From NCBI RefSeq assembly GCF_001559075.2, contig NZ_CP014015.2, positions 3,658,001 to 3,722,000 of the forward strand: a stretch of 64,000 nt of DNA, written 5' to 3'. The stretch is from Citrobacter amalonaticus. GTDB taxonomy: Bacteria; Pseudomonadota; Gammaproteobacteria; Enterobacterales; Enterobacteriaceae. Below, piece by piece: positions 1 to 7,440 of the stretch. Positions within the stretch are counted from its first letter, which is position 1; each line of letters starts with the position of its first letter. Made by a program: the position numbers and the translations under genes. The notes beneath the pieces are model-generated. The model saw only the letters and a program-made list of their open reading frames with translations. It was not told the DNA's origin and did not search any database.

Positions 1-943
1 TCTTGCGGCGATCCAAAAACAACCCTGGGTGACCTCCGCGACGCCCGCCGTGTCGCAGAACCTGCGCTTGCGTTATGGCAATACCGACGTTGCCGCCAGC
101 GCGAACGGAGTCAGCGGCGACTATTTTAACGTTTACGGCATGACCTTCAGCGAAGGGACAACGTTCAACCGCGAACAGCTCAACGGTCGTGCGCAGGTGG
201 TGGTGCTCGACAGCAACACCCGACGTCAGTTGTTTCCGCATAAGGCGAACGTGGTGGGCGAGGTGATCCTCGTGGGCAACATGCCCGCGACGGTCATCGG
301 CGTGGCGGAAGAGAAGCAGTCGATGTTTGGCAGTAGCAAAATCCTGCGCGTCTGGTTGCCTTACAGCACAATGTCCGGGCGCATTATGGGGCAGTCGTGG
401 CTTAACTCGATTACCGTACGAGTGAAGGAAGGTTTCGACAGCGCACAGGCCGAACAGCAACTCACCCGACTGCTGACGCTGCGTCATGGCAAAAAGGATT
501 TCTTTACCTGGAATATGGACGGTGTCTTGAAAACCGCTGAAAAGACCACACGTACTCTTCAGTTATTCCTGACGCTGGTGGCGGTAATTTCGCTGGTGGT
601 TGGCGGGATCGGCGTGATGAACATTATGCTGGTATCTGTCACAGAGCGTACGCGGGAGATCGGCATCCGGATGGCGGTTGGCGCGCGCGCCAGTGATGTG
701 CTGCAGCAGTTTTTGATTGAAGCGGTGCTGGTTTGTCTGGTGGGCGGCGCGCTGGGTATCAGCCTGTCGATGCTGATCGCCTTCACGCTGCAACTGTTCC
801 TGCCCGGTTGGGAGATTGGCTTCTCGCCGGTCGCGCTGCTGACGGCATTTTTGTGCTCTACCTTTACCGGCGTCCTGTTCGGCTGGTTACCGGCGCGCAA
901 CGCGGCGCGACTGGATCCGGTCGATGCGTTAGCGCGAGAGTAA
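1..943 (+). CDS. macB: MacB C-terminal part, macrolide/enterotoxin ABC exporter (cut by window start)
   Basis: The reading frame is already open at base 2 (Leu-Ala-Ala-Ile-Gln-Lys), so this is the 3' part of a longer gene. A GTG at 29 is an internal valine, not the start. The protein holds the late periplasmic domain and, from about base 550, the last three membrane helices of the MacB/FtsX permease fold, with the conserved TERTREIGIRMAVGAR stretch between helices and the ending PVDALARE. The N-terminal ATPase domain lies outside the window. In the family, MacB works with MacA and TolC to pump macrolides and heat-stable enterotoxin out from the periplasm. Position next to cspD matches E. coli. 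A hairpin follows the stop. Confidence 0.95.
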   Translation, partial: LAAIQKQPWVTSATPAVSQNLRLRYGNTDVAASANGVSGDYFNVYGMTFSEGTTFNREQLNGRAQVVVLDSNTRRQLFPHKANVVGEVILVGNMPATVIGVAEEKQSMFGSSKILRVWLPYSTMSGRIMGQSWLNSITVRVKEGFDSAQAEQQLTRLLTLRHGKKDFFTWNMDGVLKTAEKTTRTLQLFLTLVAVISLVVGGIGVMNIMLVSVTERTREIGIRMAVGARASDVLQQFLIEAVLVCLVGGALGISLSMLIAFTLQLFLPGWEIGFSPVALLTAFLCSTFTGVLFGWLPARNAARLDPVDALARE

Positions 944-956
944 CGTCCCGGGAAAT

Positions 957-987
957 AAAAATGCCAGCCGATCGGGCTGGCATTTTA
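957..987. terminator. Bidirectional terminator between macB and cspD
   Basis: A 10-bp perfect stem (960-969 pairing with 975-984) is flanked by A-rich DNA on the left and T-rich DNA on the right, so it can end transcription from either side. It lies between two convergent genes. Confidence 0.8.
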
Positions 988-1018
988 CCTGCGGGATGTA
1001 CACAATGAGACAGAAGAG

Positions 1019-1240
1019 CTATGCAACAGCTTCTGCTTCGATAGGCACGATGACACTGGCGTGATTGCCTTTTGGCCCCTGGTGAACATCAAACTGGACA
1101 GACTGTCCGGCTTTTAGCGTTCTGTAACCATCCATCTGAATGGTGGAATAGTGAGCGAAAATATCTTCGCCGCCGCCTTCAGGGCAGATGAACCCAAACC
1201 CTTTGGCATTGTTGAACCACTTAACAGTACCCGTTTCCAT
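1019..1240 (-). CDS. cspD: CspD, cold-shock-like single-strand-binding inhibitor of replication
   Basis: A 73-residue protein that is one cold-shock domain. The nucleic-acid-binding motifs are visible as KGFGFI (near residue 13) and DIFAHY (near residue 26). Despite its fold, CspD in E. coli is not cold-induced: it appears in stationary phase, binds single-stranded DNA and inhibits replication. The open frame extends upstream to 1399, but the start at 1240 gives the family length and has a GAAGGA ribosome site about 8 bases ahead. Divergent from clpS, as in E. coli. Confidence 0.96.
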   Translation of the reverse strand: METGTVKWFNNAKGFGFICPEGGGEDIFAHYSTIQMDGYRTLKAGQSVQFDVHQGPKGNHASVIVPIEAEAVA

Positions 1241-1563
1241 GCTTCGACATCCTTCGTAAATCTTATATAAGTAAGATGGAATGAACCGGTGGTGGAGTGG
1301 GGGTTGTTCAAAACCTCGCCAACTCTCGAAATTACAATTTAGAGAAATCAGGCGGGGCGTCAAGCGTCTGACGGGGGTCGGTGGGTAAAAATGAATCAAA
1401 AATTTGAAGCAGTTAACGCTATTGGCGGGAATGTGACAGATGTCGCGGATGCCAGTGATAGATGATAGTTATCTATTAATTGAGGTAGATTGATTGTGCA
1501 CATCCGCTCTTGTCAGCGGCAGACTGTTCTGCCGGTAACCGTAACTGAAGATGACGACTGACA
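1241..1563. other. cspD-clpS divergent intergenic region
   Basis: No convincing gene. It must carry the promoters of both genes. A TATATAAG-like AT-rich patch near 1262-1270 lies in the cspD leader. A small inverted repeat (ATAGAT at 1458-1463 and ATCTAT at 1471-1476, 7-base spacer) lies about 90 bases before clpS. I cannot assign a regulator to it. Confidence 0.4.
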
Positions 1564-1884
1564 ATGGGTAAGACGAACGACTGGCTGGATTTCGACCAGC
1601 TGGCGGCTGATAAAGTGCGTGACGCGCTAAAACCGCCATCTATGTATAAAGTGATATTAGTCAATGATGATTATACTCCGATGGAGTTTGTTATTGACGT
1701 GTTACAAAAATTCTTTTCTTATGATGTAGAACGTGCAACGCAACTGATGCTTGCGGTTCACTATCACGGTAAAGCCATCTGCGGCGTTTTCACCGCAGAG
1801 GTCGCGGAGACCAAAGTGGCGATGGTGAACACGTATGCGAGGGAGAACGAGCATCCGTTGCTGTGTACGCTGGAAAAAGCCTGA
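1564..1884 (+). CDS. clpS: ClpS, N-degron adaptor of ClpAP
   Basis: A 106-residue protein, the E. coli length. ClpS recognises proteins with N-terminal Leu, Phe, Trp or Tyr and hands them to ClpA. The pocket residues known in E. coli are present: Asn34-Asp35-Asp36 in VNDDYTP and His66 in HYHGK. The flexible N-terminal tail (about residues 1-25), which engages ClpA, is intact. It lies 30 bases upstream of clpA in the same orientation, so the two are probably co-transcribed. The aat gene at 9909-10613 makes some of its substrates. Confidence 0.97.
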   Translation: MGKTNDWLDFDQLAADKVRDALKPPSMYKVILVNDDYTPMEFVIDVLQKFFSYDVERATQLMLAVHYHGKAICGVFTAEVAETKVAMVNTYARENEHPLLCTLEKA

Positions 1885-1914
1885 ATGCAGGCATAAAAAT
1901 TGGGGGAGGTGCCT

Positions 1915-4191
1915 ATGCTCAATCAAGAACTGGAACTCAGTTTAAACATGGCTTTCGCCAGAGCGCGCGAGCACCGTCATGAGTTTATGACCGTCGAGCA
2001 CTTGTTACTGGCGCTGCTCAGTAACCCATCGGCCCGCGAAGCGCTGGAAGCGTGTTCCGTGGACCTCGTGGCGCTCCGTCAGGAACTCGAAGCCTTCATT
2101 GAACAAACCACACCCGTACTGCCTGCCAGCGAAGAAGAACGCGACACGCAGCCGACGCTGAGCTTTCAGCGCGTTCTGCAACGTGCGGTCTTCCACGTTC
2201 AGTCCTCCGGGCGCAGTGAGGTGACCGGTGCGAACGTGCTGGTCGCCATCTTTAGCGAACAGGAATCTCAGGCCGCTTACCTGCTGCGTAAGCATGAGGT
2301 CAGCCGTCTTGATGTGGTCAACTTTATTTCTCACGGTACGCGCAAAGATGAGCCGAGTCAGTCGTCTGATCCTGGCAGTCAGCCCAATACCGACGAGCAA
2401 GCTGGCGGGGAGGAACGTATGGAGAACTTCACGACTAACCTTAACCAGCTTGCCCGGGTTGGCGGTATTGACCCGCTGATCGGTCGTGACAAAGAACTGG
2501 AGCGCGCCATCCAGGTACTGTGCCGTCGACGTAAAAATAACCCACTGCTGGTGGGGGAATCCGGCGTCGGGAAGACAGCGATAGCCGAAGGCCTGGCCTG
2601 GCGTATCGTGCAGGGCGACGTACCGGAAGTGATGGCCGATTGCACCATTTACTCGCTGGATATCGGTTCGCTGCTGGCGGGCACCAAATACCGCGGTGAC
2701 TTTGAAAAACGCTTTAAAGCGTTGCTGAAACAGCTGGAGCAGGATACCAACAGCATCCTGTTTATCGACGAGATCCACACCATTATTGGAGCCGGTGCGG
2801 CGTCGGGCGGCCAGGTGGATGCGGCAAACCTGATTAAACCACTGCTTTCCGGTGGTAAGATCCGCGTGATCGGCTCCACGACCTATCAGGAGTTCAGCAA
2901 CATTTTCGAAAAAGACCGTGCGTTAGCCCGTCGCTTCCAGAAAATTGATATTACTGAACCGTCGGTAGAAGAGACCGTACAGATCATCAATGGCCTGAAA
3001 CCGAAGTATGAAGCGCACCATGACGTCCGTTACACCGCGAAAGCGGTGCGTGCAGCGGTTGAGCTGGCGGTGAAATACATCAACGACCGTCATCTGCCGG
3101 ATAAAGCGATCGACGTGATCGATGAAGCGGGGGCGCGTGCGCGCCTGATGCCGGTCAGCAAGCGTAAGAAAACCGTCAACGTGGCCGATATCGAGTCCGT
3201 GGTGGCGCGTATCGCGCGTATCCCGGAGAAGAGCGTGTCGCAAAGCGATCGTGATACGCTGAAAAACCTTGGCGACCGTCTGAAAATGCTGGTCTTTGGG
3301 CAGGATAAAGCCATTGAGGCGCTGACCGAAGCCATCAAGATGAGCCGTGCGGGCCTGGGACACGAGCATAAGCCAGTCGGTTCCTTCCTGTTTGCCGGTC
3401 CGACCGGGGTCGGGAAAACCGAGGTGACGGTGCAGCTTTCCAAAGCGCTGGGAATCGAACTGCTGCGTTTTGACATGTCCGAGTATATGGAACGTCATAC
3501 CGTCAGCCGCCTGATTGGCGCGCCTCCGGGATACGTTGGTTTCGATCAGGGTGGTCTGCTGACGGATGCGGTCATCAAGCATCCTCATGCGGTACTGCTG
3601 CTCGATGAAATCGAAAAAGCGCATCCGGATGTCTTTAACCTGCTGCTGCAGGTGATGGACAACGGCACGCTGACGGATAACAACGGGCGTAAAGCCGATT
3701 TCCGCAACGTGGTGCTGGTGATGACAACCAACGCCGGCGTCCGTGAAACGGAACGTAAATCGATTGGCCTGATTCATCAGGACAACAGCACTGACGCGAT
3801 GAGCGAAATCAAGAAAGTGTTTACGCCGGAATTCCGTAACCGTCTCGACAATATTATCTGGTTCGAGCACCTGTCTACTGAGGTGATCCACCAGGTTGTC
3901 GATAAGTTCATCGTCGAGCTGCAGGTTCAGCTGGATCAGAAAGGTGTCTCTCTGGAAGTCAGCCAGGAAGCGCGTAACTGGCTGGCAGAGAAAGGCTACG
4001 ACCGGGCAATGGGCGCACGTCCAATGGCGCGTGTGATTCAGGATAACCTGAAAAAACCATTGGCAAACGAGCTGCTGTTTGGTTCGCTGGTCGATGGTGG
4101 GCAGGTGACCGTGGCGCTGGATAAAGAGAAAAATGAGCTGACCTATGGCTTCCAGAGCGCACAGAAGCACAAACCGGAAGCCGCGCATTAA
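1915..4191 (+). CDS. clpA: ClpA, AAA+ unfoldase of the ClpAP protease
   Basis: A 758-residue Hsp100 ATPase, the family length. In order: Clp N-domain repeats (about 1-145), the first AAA+ module with Walker A GESGVGKT and Walker B ILFIDEIHT, and a second module with GPTGVGKT and VLLLDEIEKAH. The ClpP-docking loop follows as IGLI near residue 617. The frame is open from 1900, but the start at 1915 follows GGGGGAGG closely and gives the known N-terminus MLNQELE. ClpA unfolds substrates, including those brought by ClpS, and feeds them to ClpP. A strong terminator follows. Confidence 0.98.
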   Translation: MLNQELELSLNMAFARAREHRHEFMTVEHLLLALLSNPSAREALEACSVDLVALRQELEAFIEQTTPVLPASEEERDTQPTLSFQRVLQRAVFHVQSSGRSEVTGANVLVAIFSEQESQAAYLLRKHEVSRLDVVNFISHGTRKDEPSQSSDPGSQPNTDEQAGGEERMENFTTNLNQLARVGGIDPLIGRDKELERAIQVLCRRRKNNPLLVGESGVGKTAIAEGLAWRIVQGDVPEVMADCTIYSLDIGSLLAGTKYRGDFEKRFKALLKQLEQDTNSILFIDEIHTIIGAGAASGGQVDAANLIKPLLSGGKIRVIGSTTYQEFSNIFEKDRALARRFQKIDITEPSVEETVQIINGLKPKYEAHHDVRYTAKAVRAAVELAVKYINDRHLPDKAIDVIDEAGARARLMPVSKRKKTVNVADIESVVARIARIPEKSVSQSDRDTLKNLGDRLKMLVFGQDKAIEALTEAIKMSRAGLGHEHKPVGSFLFAGPTGVGKTEVTVQLSKALGIELLRFDMSEYMERHTVSRLIGAPPGYVGFDQGGLLTDAVIKHPHAVLLLDEIEKAHPDVFNLLLQVMDNGTLTDNNGRKADFRNVVLVMTTNAGVRETERKSIGLIHQDNSTDAMSEIKKVFTPEFRNRLDNIIWFEHLSTEVIHQVVDKFIVELQVQLDQKGVSLEVSQEARNWLAEKGYDRAMGARPMARVIQDNLKKPLANELLFGSLVDGGQVTVALDKEKNELTYGFQSAQKHKPEAAH

Positions 4192-4212
4192 TCTCTGATT
4201 TCTTCGCTGTCT

Positions 4213-4251
4213 AAAAAAACCGGGCGCAGTTCACACAGTGCCCGGTTTTTT
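4213..4251 (+). terminator. clpA terminator
   Basis: A 12-bp stem (4213-4224 with 4240-4251) with GC-rich core CCGGGC and a run of T, 22 bases after the clpA stop. Confidence 0.9.
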
Positions 4252-4581
4252 ATTGTCTGAGGTCAGCAAACTTCTGTTCACGTCCTCAAAACCTTCTCTT
4301 TTTAATATCAGATTATTATTCGCCAGTAAAAGACGTGATGAAATATTAATTTAATAACTATTTAACAATAAATACTAATTCTTGTTCTGTAGAATGCTAT
4401 TCCACACATTGCTAATGTTATGATTTTGAAATCATTATCACGCTATTTAACGAAAATTCTCATCTTTAATTCATAAGGAATGGGAAAGAAGTTGGTGAAT
4501 AAATCGGTATTTACATCTTGAAATAAATAATATATGTTGTTCTGGCAGTTTTCTTCAAATTTTGTTTATTAAGGATAGCCA
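4252..4581. other. AT-rich intergenic stretch after clpA
   Basis: 330 bases without a gene I can support. It is visibly much richer in A and T than clpA or the core genes downstream, mainly from 4300 to 4580. It presumably holds the promoter of the DUF4282 gene at 4582. The composition change marks the left edge of the accessory block that runs to the serine tRNA. Confidence 0.5.
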
Positions 4582-4830
4582 ATGAAAGTAATTCTGGGGT
4601 TCGATAGTCTTCTGACACCTAAAATCATGGTGTTTTTATACTGGATTTTTATGGCCTTAGTGGTCGTTGGTGGCGTAATTTCTATATTTAACGGTCAAAT
4701 CATCGCTGGGTTATTTGGGACTATTTTGAGTCTGGTTGGCTGTCGAGTCATGTTTGAACTTATTATGATTGCGTTTAAAAACAATGAGTATCTGCGCATA
4801 ATTGCACAGAATGCCAATAAATCAGAATAA
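4582..4830 (+). CDS. Small DUF4282-family membrane protein
   Basis: 82 residues with two hydrophobic segments (about 16-35 and 42-64). The family pattern is visible: FDSLLTPKIM before the first helix, and CRVMFELIMIAFKNNEYL at the end of the second and beyond it. That is the DUF4282 signature (a two-helix inner-membrane protein of unknown function). AAGGAT about 10 bases ahead of the ATG is a fair ribosome site. It stands alone, with AT-rich DNA before it and a hairpin after it. Codon use looks AT-rich compared with neighbours, suggesting transfer. Function unknown. Confidence 0.75.
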   Translation: MKVILGFDSLLTPKIMVFLYWIFMALVVVGGVISIFNGQIIAGLFGTILSLVGCRVMFELIMIAFKNNEYLRIIAQNANKSE

Positions 4831-4893
4831 TGGCTCTTCTTCGGTATTAATCCTGGTTTGCCACATTTGATATTTATCTTCACACTGAGATAA

Positions 4894-4933
4894 CATCCTG
4901 ACGCTCTGTTTATACATGCAGAGTGTCAGGATG
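4894..4933. terminator. Hairpin between two convergent genes
   Basis: A 15-bp near-perfect inverted repeat (4894-4908 with 4919-4933, one G-T pair) with a 10-base loop. It sits between the DUF4282 gene and the oppositely oriented VOC gene, so it probably ends both. The T run is weak on both strands. Confidence 0.55.
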
Positions 4934-5037
4934 CTTCAGTTTTGCTAATGAAATAACGAATGTCTTGCAGGGCCTTAAAAACGCCGTTGAACGAAAATCG
5001 GTGTGGCGGGCAGGCAACATAGAAAATACAGTAGACT

Positions 5038-5433
5038 TTACTTTTTAGCCGGGTCGTAAAAAACAAAAGCAATCTTGTTATTGTCAGGATCACGGACATA
5101 AGCACTATAAAAATCATCGCCATAGTGTGGGCGGTAACCAGGAGGACCATCATCTTCGCCTCCGTTTTCTAGCGCTAAGGTATAGAGCTTGTTAATGATT
5201 TCAACGGAGGGGGCATTAAGGGCCACCATCACGCCATTACCAAATGTCGCCGGTCGATGATTAAAGGGTAGGCCAACACAAAGCCCTGTGGCATGATTAT
5301 CTTTGAATGTGCCCCAGGCTGCACCTTTCTCACTTCGACCATCCAGCGGATAGCCCAGCACGTCCATCAACGGCGCATAAAATTGATAAGAAATTTCCGG
5401 GTTATTAGTGCCCAGCATGATATAAGAAAACAT
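5038..5433 (-). CDS. VOC-superfamily (glyoxalase/bleomycin-resistance fold) protein
   Basis: 131 residues with the paired beta-alpha-beta-beta-beta layout of the vicinal-oxygen-chelate fold. Family-like pieces are SYIMLGTNNPEISYQFY at the start, GTFKDNHATGLCVGLPF in the middle, and the typical end YSAYVRDPDNNKIAFVFYD. The frame is open to 5460, but AGGAG seven bases before the ATG at 5433 decides that start. These proteins are often lyases, dioxygenases or resistance proteins binding a divalent metal. No substrate can be named from sequence. It lies next to a broken cupin gene on the same strand, possibly once one operon. Confidence 0.8.
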   Translation of the reverse strand: MFSYIMLGTNNPEISYQFYAPLMDVLGYPLDGRSEKGAAWGTFKDNHATGLCVGLPFNHRPATFGNGVMVALNAPSVEIINKLYTLALENGGEDDGPPGYRPHYGDDFYSAYVRDPDNNKIAFVFYDPAKK

Positions 5434-5504
5434 GACAACTCCTGTTGTAAAAAAATCCATTCTCGTTTGTTACTATGCCTGTTCAGGGGGCTGAAAGAAA
5501 GTAT

Positions 5505-5819
5505 TTATACTGAGCCTTCTTTTTCAATTACTACTATTCTGGCTTCACCTTTAGGATGTGCAACATGTTCACAACCCTGATCGGCAAAAAAGAGATCCCC
5601 TGTATTCAGTATCACTGTTTTGACTTCGCCATGTTCCTTATAAAACATTTAAACGACGCCATCCATAACAGCAAAAACTTCCTGACCATCATTTATATGC
5701 CACTTATAGGGCTTATCTGTCCAGTGTAAACGTACGGAGGTTCCACTTAGCGAGGCAATGTCCATTGCTTCCCAGGCATTTTCTGCCCTAAAATCTTTGC
5801 TGATAATTGTTTTCATCAT
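5505..5819 (-). pseudogene. Cupin-domain protein interrupted by an in-frame stop
   Basis: Read by hand on the minus strand from ATG-ATG at 5819, the frame gives a cupin: KTIISKDFRAENAWEAMD, then HWTDKPYKWHINDGQEVF (the region before and into the barrel). A TAA stop at 5651-5649 is codon 57, right after MDGVV. The same frame continues with no shift as MFYKEHGEVKTVILNTGDLF, EHVAHPKGEARIVVIEKEGSV, then TAA at 5505. The continuation is clearly the rest of the barrel, so one codon change broke the gene, unless it is a sequencing error. The ATG directly after the stop could allow a second peptide, but a half-barrel is unlikely to work. Confidence 0.75.
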
Positions 5820-5974
5820 TGTCCCAATAAGTCTGATTGGATGTTAATGATATACGCAATATTCCAACTTAGCACATGCCTTTAGCAAAGCATATATTCT
5901 CGGTAATTTTTCATCATTTAATATCGGAACGAGAAATCGATGTGCCACCGTTACAATAGGCCATATGCATAGGG

Positions 5975-6646
5975 TCATAAGCGCTTCACATCCGTCTGTA
6001 TAGCTGAGGGCCAGATCTGAGATATGGCGTCAGTGAGCGCAAAAATGAGTCGTTCAACGTCATCCTGTGCGGTTTCGTGCAGCGCTTCGGCGACAATCAA
6101 CACCCTGGACGTACTTTGCTTAACGGCCGACCTGCCGCTTTGCCGATGAGTCCAGCGTCGGGCATGGGCTCGCCCGGAATCATCGGCAAAGATAACTTCA
6201 CCGGGTTCAGGGTGTTCCGTCTCCCCGGAAAAAGTCTCATAGGACTCATCCCCACAGGCAGGGCGTACCGTTAACGCACCGCTGATCTGATCGATATCAA
6301 ACACGGCAACCGGTATGGCAAAGGCGAGGGAAACGGCATTGCACAGGTCAATCATTGGATGCAGCGTCGGCAATTCACCGCTCTTCCGATATCGCCTTAA
6401 CAAGGATTCCGACGCGCAGCGATACTGCGTTGGCTTAAGGCCTAGTTCGGAAAAAGCACGACGCCAGGCCTTAATCTCAGCAAACTCGCCTTCTCGGGAT
6501 GTCGCCAGTCGCTTATCGGCGACTGCAAGGAACTGAGCGATGTGTGCATCAGAATTGGCATTCGCGTGGATACCATTAATATTCATCGTCGCGGTACGAC
6601 GTTGTCCGAATCTTGTGTGCATTTCAGGGGCATAACATAGCTGCAT
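5975..6646 (-). CDS. Free-standing B3/B4 (PheRS beta-like) domain protein
   Basis: About 223 residues. The core (IKAWRRAFSELGLKPTQYRC, then RKSGELPTLHPMIDLCNAVS and FDIDQISGALTVRPA) matches the solo B3/B4 domain family related to part of the phenylalanyl-tRNA synthetase beta subunit. Such free-standing proteins are thought to act on small molecules or aminoacyl-tRNAs, but their role is not settled. The frame stays open far upstream into the tRNA repeat region. I chose 6646 because AGGAG lies nine bases ahead. A second possible start is the ATG 18 codons or so inside (MNINGIHAN). It lies just beyond the tRNA repeats, so it may belong to a transferred segment. Confidence 0.75.
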   Translation of the reverse strand: MQLCYAPEMHTRFGQRRTATMNINGIHANANSDAHIAQFLAVADKRLATSREGEFAEIKAWRRAFSELGLKPTQYRCASESLLRRYRKSGELPTLHPMIDLCNAVSLAFAIPVAVFDIDQISGALTVRPACGDESYETFSGETEHPEPGEVIFADDSGRAHARRWTHRQSGRSAVKQSTSRVLIVAEALHETAQDDVERLIFALTDAISQIWPSAIQTDVKRL

Positions 6647-6750
6647 TGATATTTTCTCCTTTGCGCCATTTCTGACAGCATGCCAGTTGTGTTGTGCGCT
6701 GTATTGGATAAAATTGCAGATGACTTCAGTGGCAAACAAAAACGTGAATA

Positions 6751-6979
6751 TGGCGGTGAAGGGGGGTGACTCGCTTCGCTCGCCGTTACTCGGTCCATCC
6801 CTGGGCCTCGCCCCTTCGGGGCCAACGCAAGCGTTGTTCAAAAGCGCTCCAGGCGTTTTTGTGCGGGCAGTCCAACGGTCTGCGCCCGTTGTCGAACCCC
6901 GGTCGGGGATTCTCATCCCCCAGGGTGTGCAATATGCGAAAAAAAAGCCCGTACTTGCGTACGAGCTCTTTCTCAAATA
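6751..6979 (-). repeat. Second tRNA-Ser 3'-end/terminator repeat unit (229 bp, degenerate)
   Basis: It starts (on the minus strand) directly after the 19-base tRNA tail copy that ends at 6980, and carries the same terminator at 6939-6967. It also shares the CCCCGGTCGGGGATTCTCAT block and the inverted repeat around CAACGG...CCGTTG. It ends in a worn copy of the tRNA tail at 6751-6766. Compared with the first unit it has an extra segment with two more perfect small hairpins (GCCCC-TTC-GGGGC and CAACGC-AA-GCGTTG). Confidence 0.8.
6939..6967 (-). terminator. Second copy of the tRNA-Ser terminator
   Basis: The same nine-base-pair stem and T run as the terminator next to the tRNA (7115-7144), repeated 177 bases further along. 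On the minus strand it reads AGCTCGTAC-GCAA-GTACGGGCT followed by T. Confidence 0.85.
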
Positions 6980-7156
6980 TGGCGGTGAGGGGGGGATTGA
7001 CTCGCTTCGCTCGCCCTGCGGGCGTCATGGCCTGCGGCCACTCCGTCCAACGGGCTGCGCCCGTTGTCGAACCCCGGTCGGGGATTCTCATCCCCCCGGC
7101 GTGTGCCATATGCGAAAAAAAAAGCCCGTACTTGCGTACGAGCTCTTTCTCAAATA
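6980..7156 (-). repeat. First tRNA-Ser 3'-end/terminator repeat unit (177 bp)
   Basis: It begins right after the CCA end of the tRNA gene (7157), includes the terminator, then a chain of short perfect hairpins, and ends with an exact 19-base copy of the tRNA 3' end (TGGCGGTGAGGGGGGGATT at 6980-6998 on the plus strand). The order tRNA - terminator - tRNA tail - terminator resembles the rtT repeats downstream of tyrT in E. coli, which also have a unit near 178 bp with a 19-base tRNA tail. Confidence 0.85.
7115..7144 (-). terminator. tRNA-Ser terminator
   Basis: A nine-base-pair stem (7123-7131 with 7136-7144, one G-U pair in the RNA) with a GCAA tetraloop and nine T on the transcribed strand, 12 bases after the tRNA end. 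Confidence 0.92.
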
Positions 7157-7244
7157 TGGCGGTGAGGGGGGGATTCGAACCCCCGATACGTTGCCGTATA
7201 CACACTTTCCAGGCGTGCTCCTTCAGCCACTCGGACACCTCACC
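7157..7244 (-). tRNA. serW: tRNA-Ser (anticodon GGA)
   Basis: An 88-base serine tRNA. The plus strand shows the complement of the acceptor GGTGAGG...CCTCACCG with an encoded CCA (7157-7159). The anticodon loop is CTGGAAA, giving GGA. The long variable arm is GTGTATACGGCAACGTATC, and the T loop is GGTTCGAATCC. It matches E. coli serW, which sits at the same place between clpA and infA. This tRNA reads UCC and UCU codons. In pathogenic E. coli the 3' end of serW is a known island integration site. Two tandem partial copies of its 3' end follow it here. Confidence 0.97.
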
Positions 7245-7280
7245 ATATTGTATTGCTGCCTGACCGCTTGGGGGGCAACG

Positions 7281-7316
7281 GGGCGCTACTATAGGGAGTT
7301 GCGCGAAAACGGTCAA
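7281..7316 (-). promoter_or_regulatory. tRNA-Ser promoter with GC-rich discriminator
   Basis: On the minus strand: TTGACC (7316-7311), 17 bases, TATAGT (7293-7288), then AGCGCCCCG. Near-consensus boxes, ideal spacing and a GC-rich discriminator are the pattern of stable-RNA promoters under stringent control. Confidence 0.85.
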
Positions 7317-7440
7317 GCAGTATTTACGCTTTGCTTCTCGTTTGGTTACGCATTGTACATCTACCCCGACGTAAGCCGTCGGGGAAGTGATTTAGCGTTG
7401 TGAATCCAGCATTTCGCGGTTCTTCACGATCTCCTCACGC

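Noticed and set aside
29..943. GTG at 29 as the start of a separate gene
   Set aside because: The frame is open before it and reads as MacB sequence, so it is an internal valine.
6687..7403. Long open frames on both strands across the tRNA-Ser repeats
   Set aside because: They run through the tRNA and its terminators, contain the repeat unit translated twice, and have no family features.
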